Made by a program: the position numbers and the translations under genes
Shown here: positions 8,473-16,516 of the stretch, one piece after another
Position numbering within the stretch: the stretch's first letter is position 1
Layout of the letters: every line of letters starts with the position of its first letter
The notes under the pieces: generated by a model
Database searches by the model: none
What the model saw: the letters and a program-made list of their open reading frames with translations, nothing else
What the model was told of the DNA's origin: nothing
NCBI RefSeq assembly: GCF_001866075.3
Contig: NZ_CP063356.1
Span: 2,842,164 to 2,906,163, forward strand
Length of the DNA stretch: 64,000 nucleotides
Direction: 5' to 3'
Source of the DNA: Anaerobacillus isosaccharinicus
GTDB lineage: Bacteria > Bacillota > Bacilli > Bacillales > Anaerobacillaceae

Positions 8473-10176
8473 ATGGAAACGACTGTTTCTCGTCCATGGT
8501 TCGCTCATTATCCAGAAGAAATACCTACGACTTTGGATTATGAAGTAAGAACACTTCAAAGTTATCTGAAAGAAGCGGCCGAAAAGCACCCAGAAAAAAG
8601 TGCGATTCACTTTATTGGTAAAGAACTTACGTACAAAGAACTTTATGATTCTTCCTTGAAGCTTGCGAACCAACTTCAGAAGCTCGGCGTGAAAAAGGGA
8701 GATAGAGTAGCAATTATGCTTGCCAATACACCGCAAGCAGTAATTAGCTATTATGGAGCTTTGTTTGCAGGGGCAATTGTTGTGCAAACGAATCCACTTT
8801 ACGTGGAAAGAGAAATTGAACATCAATTAAATGATTCTGGAGCGGAGATTATGATTTGTTTGGATCTCGTTTATCCACGAGTCGCTAATGTTTTTAAGAA
8901 AACGAACCTCAAGACTGTTATTGTTACTGGAATTAAAGATTATTTACCGTTCCCAAAGAATTTAATTTACCCATTTATTCAAAAGAAACGTACGGGAATT
9001 AAAGTTAATATTCAATACAACGATCGGATATTAAATTTCGTAAAAGTTCTTGAGGAAGGTGTTGCTAAAGAAATTGATATTGACATCGATCCAAAAGAGG
9101 ACTTGGCGTTACTACAATATACAGGGGGAACTACAGGACCAGCTAAAGGGGTTATGTTGACTCACTATAACTTAGTAGCCAATACAAGCCAATGTGTTTC
9201 CTGGATGTATAAGTTAAAAAAAGGTGAAGAACGAATTTTAGCGGCTTTACCGTTTTTCCATGTGTATGGAATGACTGTCGTTATGAACTTATCAATTATG
9301 TATTATTCAAAGATGATTATCTTACCAAAGTTCGACCCGCTAGATGTTTTAAAAACCATTGAAAAACAAAAGGTTACTATTTTTCCTGGGGCACCAACGA
9401 TGTATATTGCCTTACTAAATCATCCAAAGTTAAAAGAGTTCGATTTATCATCAATTGATGCTTGTTTAAGTGGCTCTGCAGCCTTACCTGTAGAAGTTCA
9501 AACAAAGTTTGAAGAGTTGTCAGGAGGTAAGTTAGTAGAAGGTTATGGTTTAACTGAGACATCACCAGTTGCGATCGCCAATTTTTTATGGGGGAAAAGA
9601 AAGCCCGGTAGTATTGGTGTACCTTGGCCAGACACTGAAGCAACTATTCTTTCAATTGAAACAGGTGAGTCAGCTGCTCCAAATGAAATCGGGGAAGTCA
9701 TGATCAAAGGTCCCCAAGTCATGAAGGGGTATTGGAAGCGTCCTGAAGATACACAAGCAACATTTAGAGAAGATTGGTTTTTAACTGGTGATATGGGTTA
9801 TATGGATGAAGATGGCTATTTCTACATTGTTGATAGAAAGAAAGATATGATCATTGCTGGTGGTTTTAATATCTACCCGCGCGAAATAGAAGAAGTTTTA
9901 TATGAGCATGAAAAGGTACAGGAAGCATGTATTGTTGGTGTTCCTGACGTTTATCGAGGAGAAACAGTAAAGGCATTTATTGTTCCTAAAGATGGCCAGA
10001 AACTGACAGAAGAAGAATTAGATCAGTATTGTCGTAAGCATTTAGCTGCTTTTAAAGTGCCAAGACTTTACGAGTTTCGTGAAGAACTTCCAAAAACAAT
10101 GATAGGGAAGATATTACGCCGTGTCCTTGTGGAGGAAGAAAAGAAGAAACTTGAAGATCAAATTATAGAAAAATAA
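8473..10176 (+). CDS. lcfA: Long-chain acyl-CoA synthetase, copy 1
   Basis: AMP-forming fatty acid-CoA ligase that activates fatty acids for beta-oxidation. 567 residues, family length. The AMP-binding signature YTGGTTGPAKG is at 216-226, GYGLTETSPV near 350, and the C-terminal hinge and lid are seen in TGDMGYMDEDGYFYIVDRKKDMI, with the catalytic lysine region PKTMIGKILRR near the end. RBS GGAGGAG. A second, closely similar copy follows after 302 bp. The B. subtilis orthologue heads the lcfA-fadR-fadB-etfBA operon; here it is cut off from fadR by the oxidase block. Confidence 0.95.
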   Translation: METTVSRPWFAHYPEEIPTTLDYEVRTLQSYLKEAAEKHPEKSAIHFIGKELTYKELYDSSLKLANQLQKLGVKKGDRVAIMLANTPQAVISYYGALFAGAIVVQTNPLYVEREIEHQLNDSGAEIMICLDLVYPRVANVFKKTNLKTVIVTGIKDYLPFPKNLIYPFIQKKRTGIKVNIQYNDRILNFVKVLEEGVAKEIDIDIDPKEDLALLQYTGGTTGPAKGVMLTHYNLVANTSQCVSWMYKLKKGEERILAALPFFHVYGMTVVMNLSIMYYSKMIILPKFDPLDVLKTIEKQKVTIFPGAPTMYIALLNHPKLKEFDLSSIDACLSGSAALPVEVQTKFEELSGGKLVEGYGLTETSPVAIANFLWGKRKPGSIGVPWPDTEATILSIETGESAAPNEIGEVMIKGPQVMKGYWKRPEDTQATFREDWFLTGDMGYMDEDGYFYIVDRKKDMIIAGGFNIYPREIEEVLYEHEKVQEACIVGVPDVYRGETVKAFIVPKDGQKLTEEELDQYCRKHLAAFKVPRLYEFREELPKTMIGKILRRVLVEEEKKKLEDQIIEK

Positions 10177-10179
10177 CTT

Positions 10180-10204
10180 ATAGCCCTTCATATCGAAGGG
10201 CTAT
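10180..10204 (+). terminator. Hairpin after fadD1
   Basis: ATAGCCCTTC / GAAGGGCTAT, a perfect 10-bp stem with a 5-base loop, followed by TCTCTT. The weak T-tract makes this a modest terminator. Confidence 0.6.
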
Positions 10205-10312
10205 TCTCTTGGTACATACTTGTGATCATTTTCACTAATTTTGGTTTGTCAATAAAAAACAAAGTGAATCTGGTCATATAATAAAAAAATTTGAAATTTT
10301 GTAACAAATAGC

Positions 10313-10341
10313 TTTATTATTGTAATCGTTTTCATTACAAT
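10313..10341 (+). promoter_or_regulatory. fadD2 promoter with CcpA cre site
   Basis: TGTAATCGTTTTCA at 10321-10334 fits the cre consensus fully and lies directly upstream of TACAAT (-10, 10336-10341). Cre, -10 and the following AGGAGAATG align base for base with the fadD1 promoter, so promoter and gene appear to have been duplicated together. Confidence 0.7.
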
Positions 10342-10366
10342 AGAAGATGAGGAGAATGTTTTTTAC

Positions 10367-10389
10367 AATACTATCGGCTTGATAGTATT
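10367..10389 (+). other. Leader hairpin of fadD2
   Basis: AATACTATC / GATAGTATT, a perfect 9-bp stem around the loop GGCTT, about 90 bases before the start codon. No T-tract follows. Confidence 0.4.
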
Positions 10390-10478
10390 TTGAAAGATTA
10401 AAAGGTTAACTTTTAGAGAGGGTTAAATTTTTAATTTTTCTACTAGAAAGAGGGGTAAAAAAAGGAGGACAAAGAAAA

Positions 10479-12197
10479 ATGGAATTGTCGTCTCAAAAGG
10501 CATGGGAAAAAAAATATCCGGCCGAAATCCCTTTCTCAATTGAATATGAGGAAAGAACGTTACAGAGTTACTTGAAAGAAGCTAGGGAGAAGCATCCTAC
10601 TAAAATCGCACTCCACTTTCTAGGCAAAGAGCTTACATACGAACAGCTCTATAGCTCTGCTTTGAAGTTTGCCAATCAGTTAAAGGCATTAGGTGTAGTA
10701 AAAGGGGATCGAGTAGCAATTATGCTTGCAAACAGTCCACAGTCTGTTATTAGTTACTACGGTGCATTAATGGCAGGTGCGATTGTTGTACAAACAAATC
10801 CTCTTTATGTCGAAAGGGAATTAGAACATCAAATGGTAGACTCAGGAGCAAAGATCATGATTTGCCTCGACCTTGTTTATCAACGAGTGAAAAAGGTAAG
10901 GTCAAAAACGAACCTAGAGCATGTCATTGTTACAGGAATTAAAGATTATTTACCATTTCCGAAAAATCTTATTTATCCATTTATTCAAAAGAAGAATACT
11001 GGGATTACGATTGATGTAGATTACGGTGATACGGTACATTCTTTTGTAAAATTATTAAATAGTGGAACAACAAAGGAAATTCACATAGACATCGATGTTA
11101 AAGAAGATCTTGCTCTACTTCAATATACTGGTGGAACAACAGGTGTAGCAAAAGGAGTTATGTTAAGTCATTTCAATTTAGTTGCAAACACAACACAAGC
11201 GATTAAATGGATGTATAAAATGACACCAGGTGAAGAAGTTATTTTATGTGCATTGCCGTTTTTTCATGTGTATGGAATGACAGTTGGAATGAACTATTCA
11301 ATTATGCACACTTCTAAAATGGTTATAATCCCAAAGTTTGACACGAAGCAAATTTTAAAAGGTATTCAATCACAAAAGGTAACAATGTTTCCTGGAGCCC
11401 CAACGATGTATATCGGGTTAATTAATGATCCAGATATTGAGAAATATGATTTATCGTCGATTGAGGTTTGTATTAGTGGCTCTGCTCCGTTACCAGTTGA
11501 GGTTCAACAGAAATTTGAACAATTAACTGGTGGTAAACTTTCAGAAGGATTCGGTCTAACAGAGGCCGCACCAGTAACACATTTTAATCAAATGTGGGGT
11601 GAACGTCCTAGTGGTAGTATTGGTTTGCCATGGCCAGATACAGATGCAATTATTTTAAATGCAGAAACAGGTGAAGCAGCACCTATAGGACAAATAGGTG
11701 AATTATTAATTAAAGGACCTCAAGTTATGAAGGGTTACTGGAATAGGCCAGAAGACACTTATGCAACAGTAAGAGATGGGTGGCTATACACTGGTGATAT
11801 GGGCTATATGGACGAAAATGGATTCTTTTATATCGTCGATCGAAAAAAGGATATGATTATTGCTGGTGGATTTAATATTTATCCACGAGAAATCGAAGAG
11901 GTTTTATACGAGCATGAGAGTATCCAGGAAGCTGTTATTGTTGGAGTGCCTGACCCATACCGTGGTGAAACGGTAAAAGCATATATTGTTTTAAAAGATA
12001 ATCATCAACTGACAGAAAAAGAGCTAAATACCTACTGTCGTAAACATTTGTCTTCATATAAAGTACCAAGGGTTTATGAGTTTAGAAAAGATCTACCAAA
12101 GACTATGGTAGGAAAAGTTCTTCGTCGTGCACTTGTAGAAGAAGAACAAAAGAAACTTGAAGAAGCTACCAAAAATGATCAATTAAAGAGTAGTTAA
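10479..12197 (+). CDS. fadD: Long-chain acyl-CoA synthetase, copy 2
   Basis: 572-residue paralogue of the preceding gene with near-identical motifs: YTGGTTGVAKG, GFGLTEAAPVTHF, TGDMGYMDENGFFYIVDRKKDMI and PKTMVGKVLRR. ATG start behind AAAGGAGG. The differences are spread along the gene (for example TEAAPV for TETSPV), so this is an old tandem duplication that has diverged, perhaps in chain-length preference. Its own promoter with cre lies upstream and a strong terminator downstream. Confidence 0.95.
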   Translation: MELSSQKAWEKKYPAEIPFSIEYEERTLQSYLKEAREKHPTKIALHFLGKELTYEQLYSSALKFANQLKALGVVKGDRVAIMLANSPQSVISYYGALMAGAIVVQTNPLYVERELEHQMVDSGAKIMICLDLVYQRVKKVRSKTNLEHVIVTGIKDYLPFPKNLIYPFIQKKNTGITIDVDYGDTVHSFVKLLNSGTTKEIHIDIDVKEDLALLQYTGGTTGVAKGVMLSHFNLVANTTQAIKWMYKMTPGEEVILCALPFFHVYGMTVGMNYSIMHTSKMVIIPKFDTKQILKGIQSQKVTMFPGAPTMYIGLINDPDIEKYDLSSIEVCISGSAPLPVEVQQKFEQLTGGKLSEGFGLTEAAPVTHFNQMWGERPSGSIGLPWPDTDAIILNAETGEAAPIGQIGELLIKGPQVMKGYWNRPEDTYATVRDGWLYTGDMGYMDENGFFYIVDRKKDMIIAGGFNIYPREIEEVLYEHESIQEAVIVGVPDPYRGETVKAYIVLKDNHQLTEKELNTYCRKHLSSYKVPRVYEFRKDLPKTMVGKVLRRALVEEEQKKLEEATKNDQLKSS

Positions 12198-12215
12198 GTG
12201 AATTTAATTAAAATC

Positions 12216-12263
12216 CAAAAAGCAAAAATGACCTTTTGAGTGAGGACATTTTTGCTTTTTTTA
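12216..12263. terminator. Strong terminator after fadD2
   Basis: AAAAAGCAAAAATGACC pairs with GGACATTTTTGCTTTTT and is followed by T residues. It ends the fadD2 transcript and faces the convergent stress gene. Confidence 0.85.
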
Positions 12264-12348
12264 ATCATAAACGTTGTAAAGCTGTAGCCTAAAAAATGTT
12301 GTTCAATTGTCGACCATTCGACTTTGAGTGTCTGTCGAACTATAGAAA

Positions 12349-12852
12349 TTACTCTAACGTATCGTCAATGATTGGTTCATCTGTAATATAATCTGCGCCA
12401 AAGTGTTTTAATGTTGAAGAAATTTGTTCGTAATGGTCTCGTGAAGCGGCTTCGATCGTTAATACTACAGCTCCACCTTGTACATGTTTCTCAATTTCTT
12501 CAGCCTCAAATTTGTTTATTCCAAGGTCCATAAACCCGCCAATTAAGCCTCCTGTAGTTGCCCCTGCTAGGGCAGCGTAGATAGGACCTGCAGCTAGTAA
12601 GATACCTAGCCCAGGGAAAGCAAGTAGACTTAGTCCGGTTAAAGCACCGCCAATTCCGCCTAAAGCACCACCGATTAAGATGCCGTTGAGTGGTGTATCA
12701 CTACTTAAATCATCACCTTCTGCACGGGTTGGATCTTGCCGATGAATAAAAGAAATATCGTCTCTTGGAACAAAACTTAATAGAGCATGAAAAGCTTCTT
12801 CCGCATGTTGTAAATTATAAAACGTTGCAATAATATGAGGCTTTCCCATCAT
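12349..12852 (-). CDS. YflT-like general stress protein with glycine-rich hydrophobic core
   Basis: 167 residues. The N-terminal 45 residues resemble the YflT/17M general stress domain (HIIATFYNLQHAEEAFHALL..). A long glycine/alanine-rich stretch follows at about 58-112 (GGALGGIGGALTGLS, AGATTGGLIGGFMDLGI), then a C-terminal half with HVQGGAVVLTIEA. The glycine pattern suggests membrane association. ATG 12852 lies very close to AAAGGAGG; the next ATG at 12849 has better spacing. It sits downstream of the oxidase genes on the same strand. Function unknown. Confidence 0.75.
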   Translation of the reverse strand: MMGKPHIIATFYNLQHAEEAFHALLSFVPRDDISFIHRQDPTRAEGDDLSSDTPLNGILIGGALGGIGGALTGLSLLAFPGLGILLAAGPIYAALAGATTGGLIGGFMDLGINKFEAEEIEKHVQGGAVVLTIEAASRDHYEQISSTLKHFGADYITDEPIIDDTLE

Positions 12853-12864
12853 GTAACCTCCTTT

Positions 12865-12951
12865 GTAAATTATGAATTAGCAATTATGAATTATGAATTA
12901 AGTGACAGTAAAGCTTCGATGTATAAACTTTTAACAATTCAAAATTCATAA
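12865..12951. repeat. Variant inverted repeat between ccoP and stress gene
   Basis: Arms are AATTATGAATT-type units (12867-12900) and their complement (12935-12951). The centre has AGCTTCGATG, resembling the GCTTCGAAGC core of the other copies. It is a diverged member or a related second family. Confidence 0.55.
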
Positions 12952-13413
12952 TTAAAGTGTTAGGATATACTCCTTAACCGCCTTAATCTGTTCTGTGTTT
13001 AATCCTAGAACGGGTAAGGAAGGCATTGTCCCTATTCCATTTAGTAAAATTTTTTGGATTTCCTCTTCTGAATAACGTTCGCCAATCCCCGCCATTCCGG
13101 GGCCGATTTTATATTCATCTGTTACAGCATGACAACCGAAGCAACTTTGAGAAAAAATCGTTTCCCCGTCAGCGGCCACTTCTGATACTTGGTTAAGCGG
13201 GACTGCCATAATTAAGTAGCCAAATGCCCACACTGCTAATAGGCAATACGTAACAATGAGGAAGCGAGGAACTTTAGCATTTCCCATCCGAATATCTTCA
13301 GCCATATCTTCTACTTGGGGAGTAGGTGGCTCATCTACTGGAGCGCCATGTTCAGTTTTGGGGTGTTTTTCTTCTGAAGTTTGAGTGTTTTCATCATTCT
13401 GTTTATTATCCAA
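12952..13413 (-). CDS. ccoP: Membrane-anchored monohaem cytochrome c, CcoP-like
   Basis: 153 residues from TTG 13413, seven bases after GAGGTG; a longer GTG start at 13428 overlaps that site. A charged cytosolic N-terminus (1-45) is followed by one membrane helix (about 50-70) and a cytochrome c domain with one haem site, CFGCH near 90, and Met ligand candidates in GPGMAG and GTMPSLP. Context (ccoO, ccoN upstream) makes it the third subunit of a cbb3-type oxidase; classical CcoP carries two haems, this one only one. Confidence 0.82.
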   Translation of the reverse strand: MDNKQNDENTQTSEEKHPKTEHGAPVDEPPTPQVEDMAEDIRMGNAKVPRFLIVTYCLLAVWAFGYLIMAVPLNQVSEVAADGETIFSQSCFGCHAVTDEYKIGPGMAGIGERYSEEEIQKILLNGIGTMPSLPVLGLNTEQIKAVKEYILTL

Positions 13414-13446
13414 ACCTCTACACCTCACTTTCAGTTATTTTTCCGT

Positions 13447-13968
13447 TCAATTATTTACTGGTCTTCCTTCCGTTTGTGGAGAAGGCTTTAAACTCATTAA
13501 ATAAGCAACTAAAGCTTCTAAGTCTTCATCACTTAAATAATCGTACCTTGGCATAATACTACCCGGTAATATTTTTTGTGGATTTTTTAAATGTTCACGA
13601 TGCCAATCAGCATTCCAACGGTTCCCAACCCACATTAAATCAGCGCCAGTTCGTTTCGAACCAAGCATTGCTGGAGCTTCATAATAATAGTCGGCTGGTT
13701 GAGAAATTGGCCCTAGGGCACTATCAGCAAGCACGGGTCGAACGAACATTGTATGACAAACATGACAGCCCTCACGGATATAAACTTCTCTACCTTGATA
13801 TTCAGCTGAATCTAATGCGTAGTTTCGTAGCTCAGCATTTTCATTGGGTACCTGCATCTGATCATCGTAAAAAGGTAAATAAGCAGTACCAAAAACCCCA
13901 ATTATAAACAAAACCGATGCCCCTACAACATAAGTCAACATTGACCTTTCATTTGCAAAACTTCCCAT
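13447..13968 (-). CDS. ccoO: cbb3-type oxidase subunit II (CcoO)
   Basis: 173-residue membrane-bound monohaem cytochrome c. N-terminal helix at about 10-30, then GREVYIREGCHVCHTMFVRP, the diagnostic CcoO haem-binding block (CHVCH), followed by SKRTGADLMWVGNRWNADWHREHL and MPRYDYLSDEDLEALVAYL, all characteristic of CcoO. ATG 13968 behind GGAGGTGAGG. It passes electrons to the binuclear centre in CcoN. A dispersed repeat separates it from ccoN. Confidence 0.9.
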   Translation of the reverse strand: MGSFANERSMLTYVVGASVLFIIGVFGTAYLPFYDDQMQVPNENAELRNYALDSAEYQGREVYIREGCHVCHTMFVRPVLADSALGPISQPADYYYEAPAMLGSKRTGADLMWVGNRWNADWHREHLKNPQKILPGSIMPRYDYLSDEDLEALVAYLMSLKPSPQTEGRPVNN

Positions 13969-13989
13969 TCCCTCACCTCCACTTCATAA

Positions 13990-14084
13990 ATGTAAAATTT
14001 AGAATGTAGAATGTAGAATTACTTTAGAATAGCTTCGAAGCAATGCTTAAAAAATTCTACATTTTACATTTTGCACTCTACATT
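13990..14084. repeat. Intergenic inverted repeat, ccoN-ccoO gap
   Basis: Left arm TGTAAAATTTAGAATGTAG.., right arm the complement ending next to the ccoN stop codon, centre AGCTTCGAAGC at 14031-14041. It lies inside the oxidase operon, so it is transcribed as part of the message. Confidence 0.8.
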
Positions 14085-15476
14085 TTAAGCAGTGCTTTCA
14101 CTTGTATTTTGTGATTTTTTTGATAGTCGAATTGTTTTGTACAGGTTAACAATAAAGAAGATTTGAGCGACAAACATTAAGATGCCTCCGACTGCCCTAA
14201 TATAGAAAAATGGTCGCATTGCAATTAGCATTTCGACAAATTGGAGGCCGTACTGAGCTCCTTCAATCCAAGCAAACCCCTCAAAAACTCCTGCAGTCCA
14301 AGTACTAAATGTAAATAATAGTAACCCGATGGTAGAAAACCAAAAATGAGTTTCCATTAATTTTACTGAAAAGATATTTTGATAAGTGATTTTCGGAATC
14401 GCATAGTACATCATAGCGAAAGCCACATACGAAAAGGCTCCGAATACAGGTAGATGAGCATGTCCAGGCACCCAATCTGTAAATTTAACGATGGAACTTG
14501 GCCCTTGTAAAGATTGAAATGGACCTTGTAAACATGTAATTAAGTAAAAGATTGAACCTGAAACTAGAAATTTTAAAGGTGTGTTATGGGCGACAACATG
14601 CCACTTTCCTTTCATTGTTCCAAAAACATTGGCTAGGACAGCCCAAACAGGAATGATTAGAAGTACTGATGGAATGATACCTGCCTTCATTAACCAAAGG
14701 GGAATTGGCCCGTTTTGAAGATGATGTGGTCCGTTCCACACATAAAAAGTAGCGATCGTCCAAAAGCCAATTAGTGATAACCGATGGCTATACAGCGGAT
14801 TTTTAGATAAGTAAGGTAATAAATAATAAATTAATCCAACGCCAACTGTCGTAAACCAAAGACCAATGACATTATGACCGTAAAACCAAAAAATTAAGAA
14901 TTGTGGTACACCTGACAATAATTTGTAAGGAAGGTTGCCAATAATATATAAGCCTGGTAGCCAAATAAGTGAACCCATAAAGTACCATAAGCTTACATAG
15001 AGTTGTTTTTCTTTGCGTTGGGCTATTGTTGTAAAACAAATTAAAGAGAGGTTTACAACTCCTAACACAACGAGAATATCAATCCACAATGGCCATTCCG
15101 CGTATTCAGCAACTGTTGTATAGCCAAGTGTTAAGGCAATTGAACCAGCAATGATAATGAAATTCCACGCATACGCTAAATAGACTGCTAATTTTGGAAA
15201 TGCTAGTTGATTTCGACAAAGTTTAGGGATAACATAAAAAAGAGCACCAATGTTTGCCATCGATAACCATCCAAACAGTAAAACATTCGTATGGATTGGT
15301 CGAATTCTACCGAATTGAAGGTAAACTTGGAGTGGCCCCCAAACTAAAAAGTTTGGCCAAATAAACTTTAAAGCTAATATCAAACCATATAGCATGCCAA
15401 CAACAAGCCATACGAGGGACGAATAGAAAAATATCTTTGTCGGACGGTAAAGATCGTTGGATGTATGTGTATTCAT
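14085..15476 (-). CDS. ccoN: cbb3-type oxidase catalytic subunit I (CcoN)
   Basis: Haem-copper oxidase subunit I, 463 residues from ATG 15476 (MNTHTSNDLYRPTK) behind AAAAGGAGTG; an upstream in-frame extension of 37 residues lacks family similarity. About twelve membrane helices. Metal ligands are in place: low-spin haem His in RPIHTNVLLFGW, CuB His in FYGHNVIGLW and NGPHHLQNG, haem ligands in TDWVPGHAHLPVFG. The YGHN form, rather than HPEVY, is typical of the cbb3 type. No ccoQ and no assembly genes (ccoGHIS) lie nearby. Confidence 0.9.
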   Translation of the reverse strand: MNTHTSNDLYRPTKIFFYSSLVWLVVGMLYGLILALKFIWPNFLVWGPLQVYLQFGRIRPIHTNVLLFGWLSMANIGALFYVIPKLCRNQLAFPKLAVYLAYAWNFIIIAGSIALTLGYTTVAEYAEWPLWIDILVVLGVVNLSLICFTTIAQRKEKQLYVSLWYFMGSLIWLPGLYIIGNLPYKLLSGVPQFLIFWFYGHNVIGLWFTTVGVGLIYYLLPYLSKNPLYSHRLSLIGFWTIATFYVWNGPHHLQNGPIPLWLMKAGIIPSVLLIIPVWAVLANVFGTMKGKWHVVAHNTPLKFLVSGSIFYLITCLQGPFQSLQGPSSIVKFTDWVPGHAHLPVFGAFSYVAFAMMYYAIPKITYQNIFSVKLMETHFWFSTIGLLLFTFSTWTAGVFEGFAWIEGAQYGLQFVEMLIAMRPFFYIRAVGGILMFVAQIFFIVNLYKTIRLSKKSQNTSESTA

Positions 15477-15618
15477 AGTTTCACTCCTTTTATAAATAAT
15501 GAAGATATGATTGCATTCCACCAAATGGCAAATAACAATACCCTTACTATTTCCAAAAGTTATTTCCTTATTCTCCAAAAATTTCATATTCTTCAGAGGA
15601 TGTAATTACGTAATATTA

Positions 15619-15647
15619 TTGACAATAGTAATGTAATCAACTAAAAT
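15619..15647 (+). promoter_or_regulatory. SigA promoter of fadR
   Basis: TTGACA (15619-15624), 17-bp spacer, TAAAAT (15642-15647). The FadR palindrome begins nine bases downstream of the -10, over the expected start of transcription. Confidence 0.75.
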
Positions 15648-15655
15648 AATAAATA

Positions 15656-15673
15656 TGAATGAATCATCATTCA
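15656..15673 (+). promoter_or_regulatory. FadR operator at fadR
   Basis: TGAATGAATCATCATTCA has perfect 7-bp inverted half-sites TGAATGA/TCATTCA and differs from the Bacillus FadR consensus (TGAATGAMTANTCATTCA) at one base. Its position just after the -10 implies autorepression, relieved by long-chain acyl-CoA. Confidence 0.8.
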
Positions 15674-15708
15674 GTAAAACTAGATGTAAAAGGAAGGGGA
15701 AAAACACT

Positions 15709-16293
15709 TTGGCTAAGCGAAGAGGGCAAAAATACGAACAGATCATTGAAGCTGCTGTTAAGGTAATCGCCCAAAATGGCTATCATCATTCACAAGTCTC
15801 TAAAATAGCCAAAGAAGCAGGGGTAGCTGATGGGACGATCTATCTTTATTTTAAAAATAAGGAAGATATCCTTGTTTCCTTATTTCAAGAAAAAATGGGA
15901 AAATTTATTCAGAAAATTGAGGATGAGTTAGCAGGAGAATCCTCAATTGAAGAGAAATTATTAGTATTAATAACTATGCACCTTCAGCAATTACAAGATG
16001 ATTATTCATTGGCGATTGTCACTCAATTAGAATTACGTCAATCTAATTTAGAGTTACGTAATCGGATTAATGAAGTGTTAAAAGGTTATTTAAAACTGAT
16101 TGATACGGTCATTTTACTCGGAATTGAAGAAGGGATTTTTTCAGAAGATATAGATGTACGTATTGCCAGACAAATGATCTTCGGTACAATTGATGAAGTT
16201 GTCACGAACTGGGTGATGAAAGAACATAAGTACAATTTAGTTCTTCAAGCAAAACCTGTTCATGGGTTGCTTTTAAAGGCTCTTACGAAATGA
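15709..16293 (+). CDS. fadR: Fatty-acid degradation repressor FadR (TetR family)
   Basis: TetR-type repressor of beta-oxidation genes, released from DNA by long-chain acyl-CoA. The start is TTG 15709 behind AAGGAAGGGG, giving 194 residues, the same as B. subtilis FadR; the in-frame ATG at 15655 overlaps the operator and is unlikely. The N-terminal HTH spans about 10-50 (IIEAAVKVIAQNGYHHSQVSKIAKEAGVADGTIYLYFKNKEDIL). The ligand domain has VTQLELRQSNLELR and ARQMIFGTIDEVVTNWVM, both typical. Confidence 0.94.
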   Translation: MAKRRGQKYEQIIEAAVKVIAQNGYHHSQVSKIAKEAGVADGTIYLYFKNKEDILVSLFQEKMGKFIQKIEDELAGESSIEEKLLVLITMHLQQLQDDYSLAIVTQLELRQSNLELRNRINEVLKGYLKLIDTVILLGIEEGIFSEDIDVRIARQMIFGTIDEVVTNWVMKEHKYNLVLQAKPVHGLLLKALTK

Positions 16294-16358
16294 CGTCAAT
16301 GCTATGATAGTTCAGTAGTAGGTAGTAGGTAGTGATTAGAGATAAGTTTTCTTTCGGG

Positions 16359-16376
16359 TGAATGAAAGCTCATCTA
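16359..16376 (+). promoter_or_regulatory. Degenerate FadR box upstream of fadB
   Basis: TGAATGAAAGCTCATCTA keeps the left half-site and TCAT of the right, with four mismatches to consensus. It lies in the fadR-fadB gap, about 75 bp before the fadB promoter. Confidence 0.3.
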
Positions 16377-16448
16377 CTCAAATAATGTTTCTTTTTTTAA
16401 TAAAAATTATCTAAATTTTCAATTTTGCTGAATTTATGCAATAATTAT

Positions 16449-16477
16449 TTTACAAACGTACTACTTGAACTTACAGT
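16449..16477 (+). promoter_or_regulatory. Possible SigA promoter of fadB
   Basis: TTTACA (16449-16454), 17-bp spacer, TACAGT (16472-16477), 40 bp before the fadB start. Confidence 0.4.
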
Positions 16478-16516
16478 TTAATAGAATTAAGCATTGAGAA
16501 AAAAGAGGAGTGAGTG

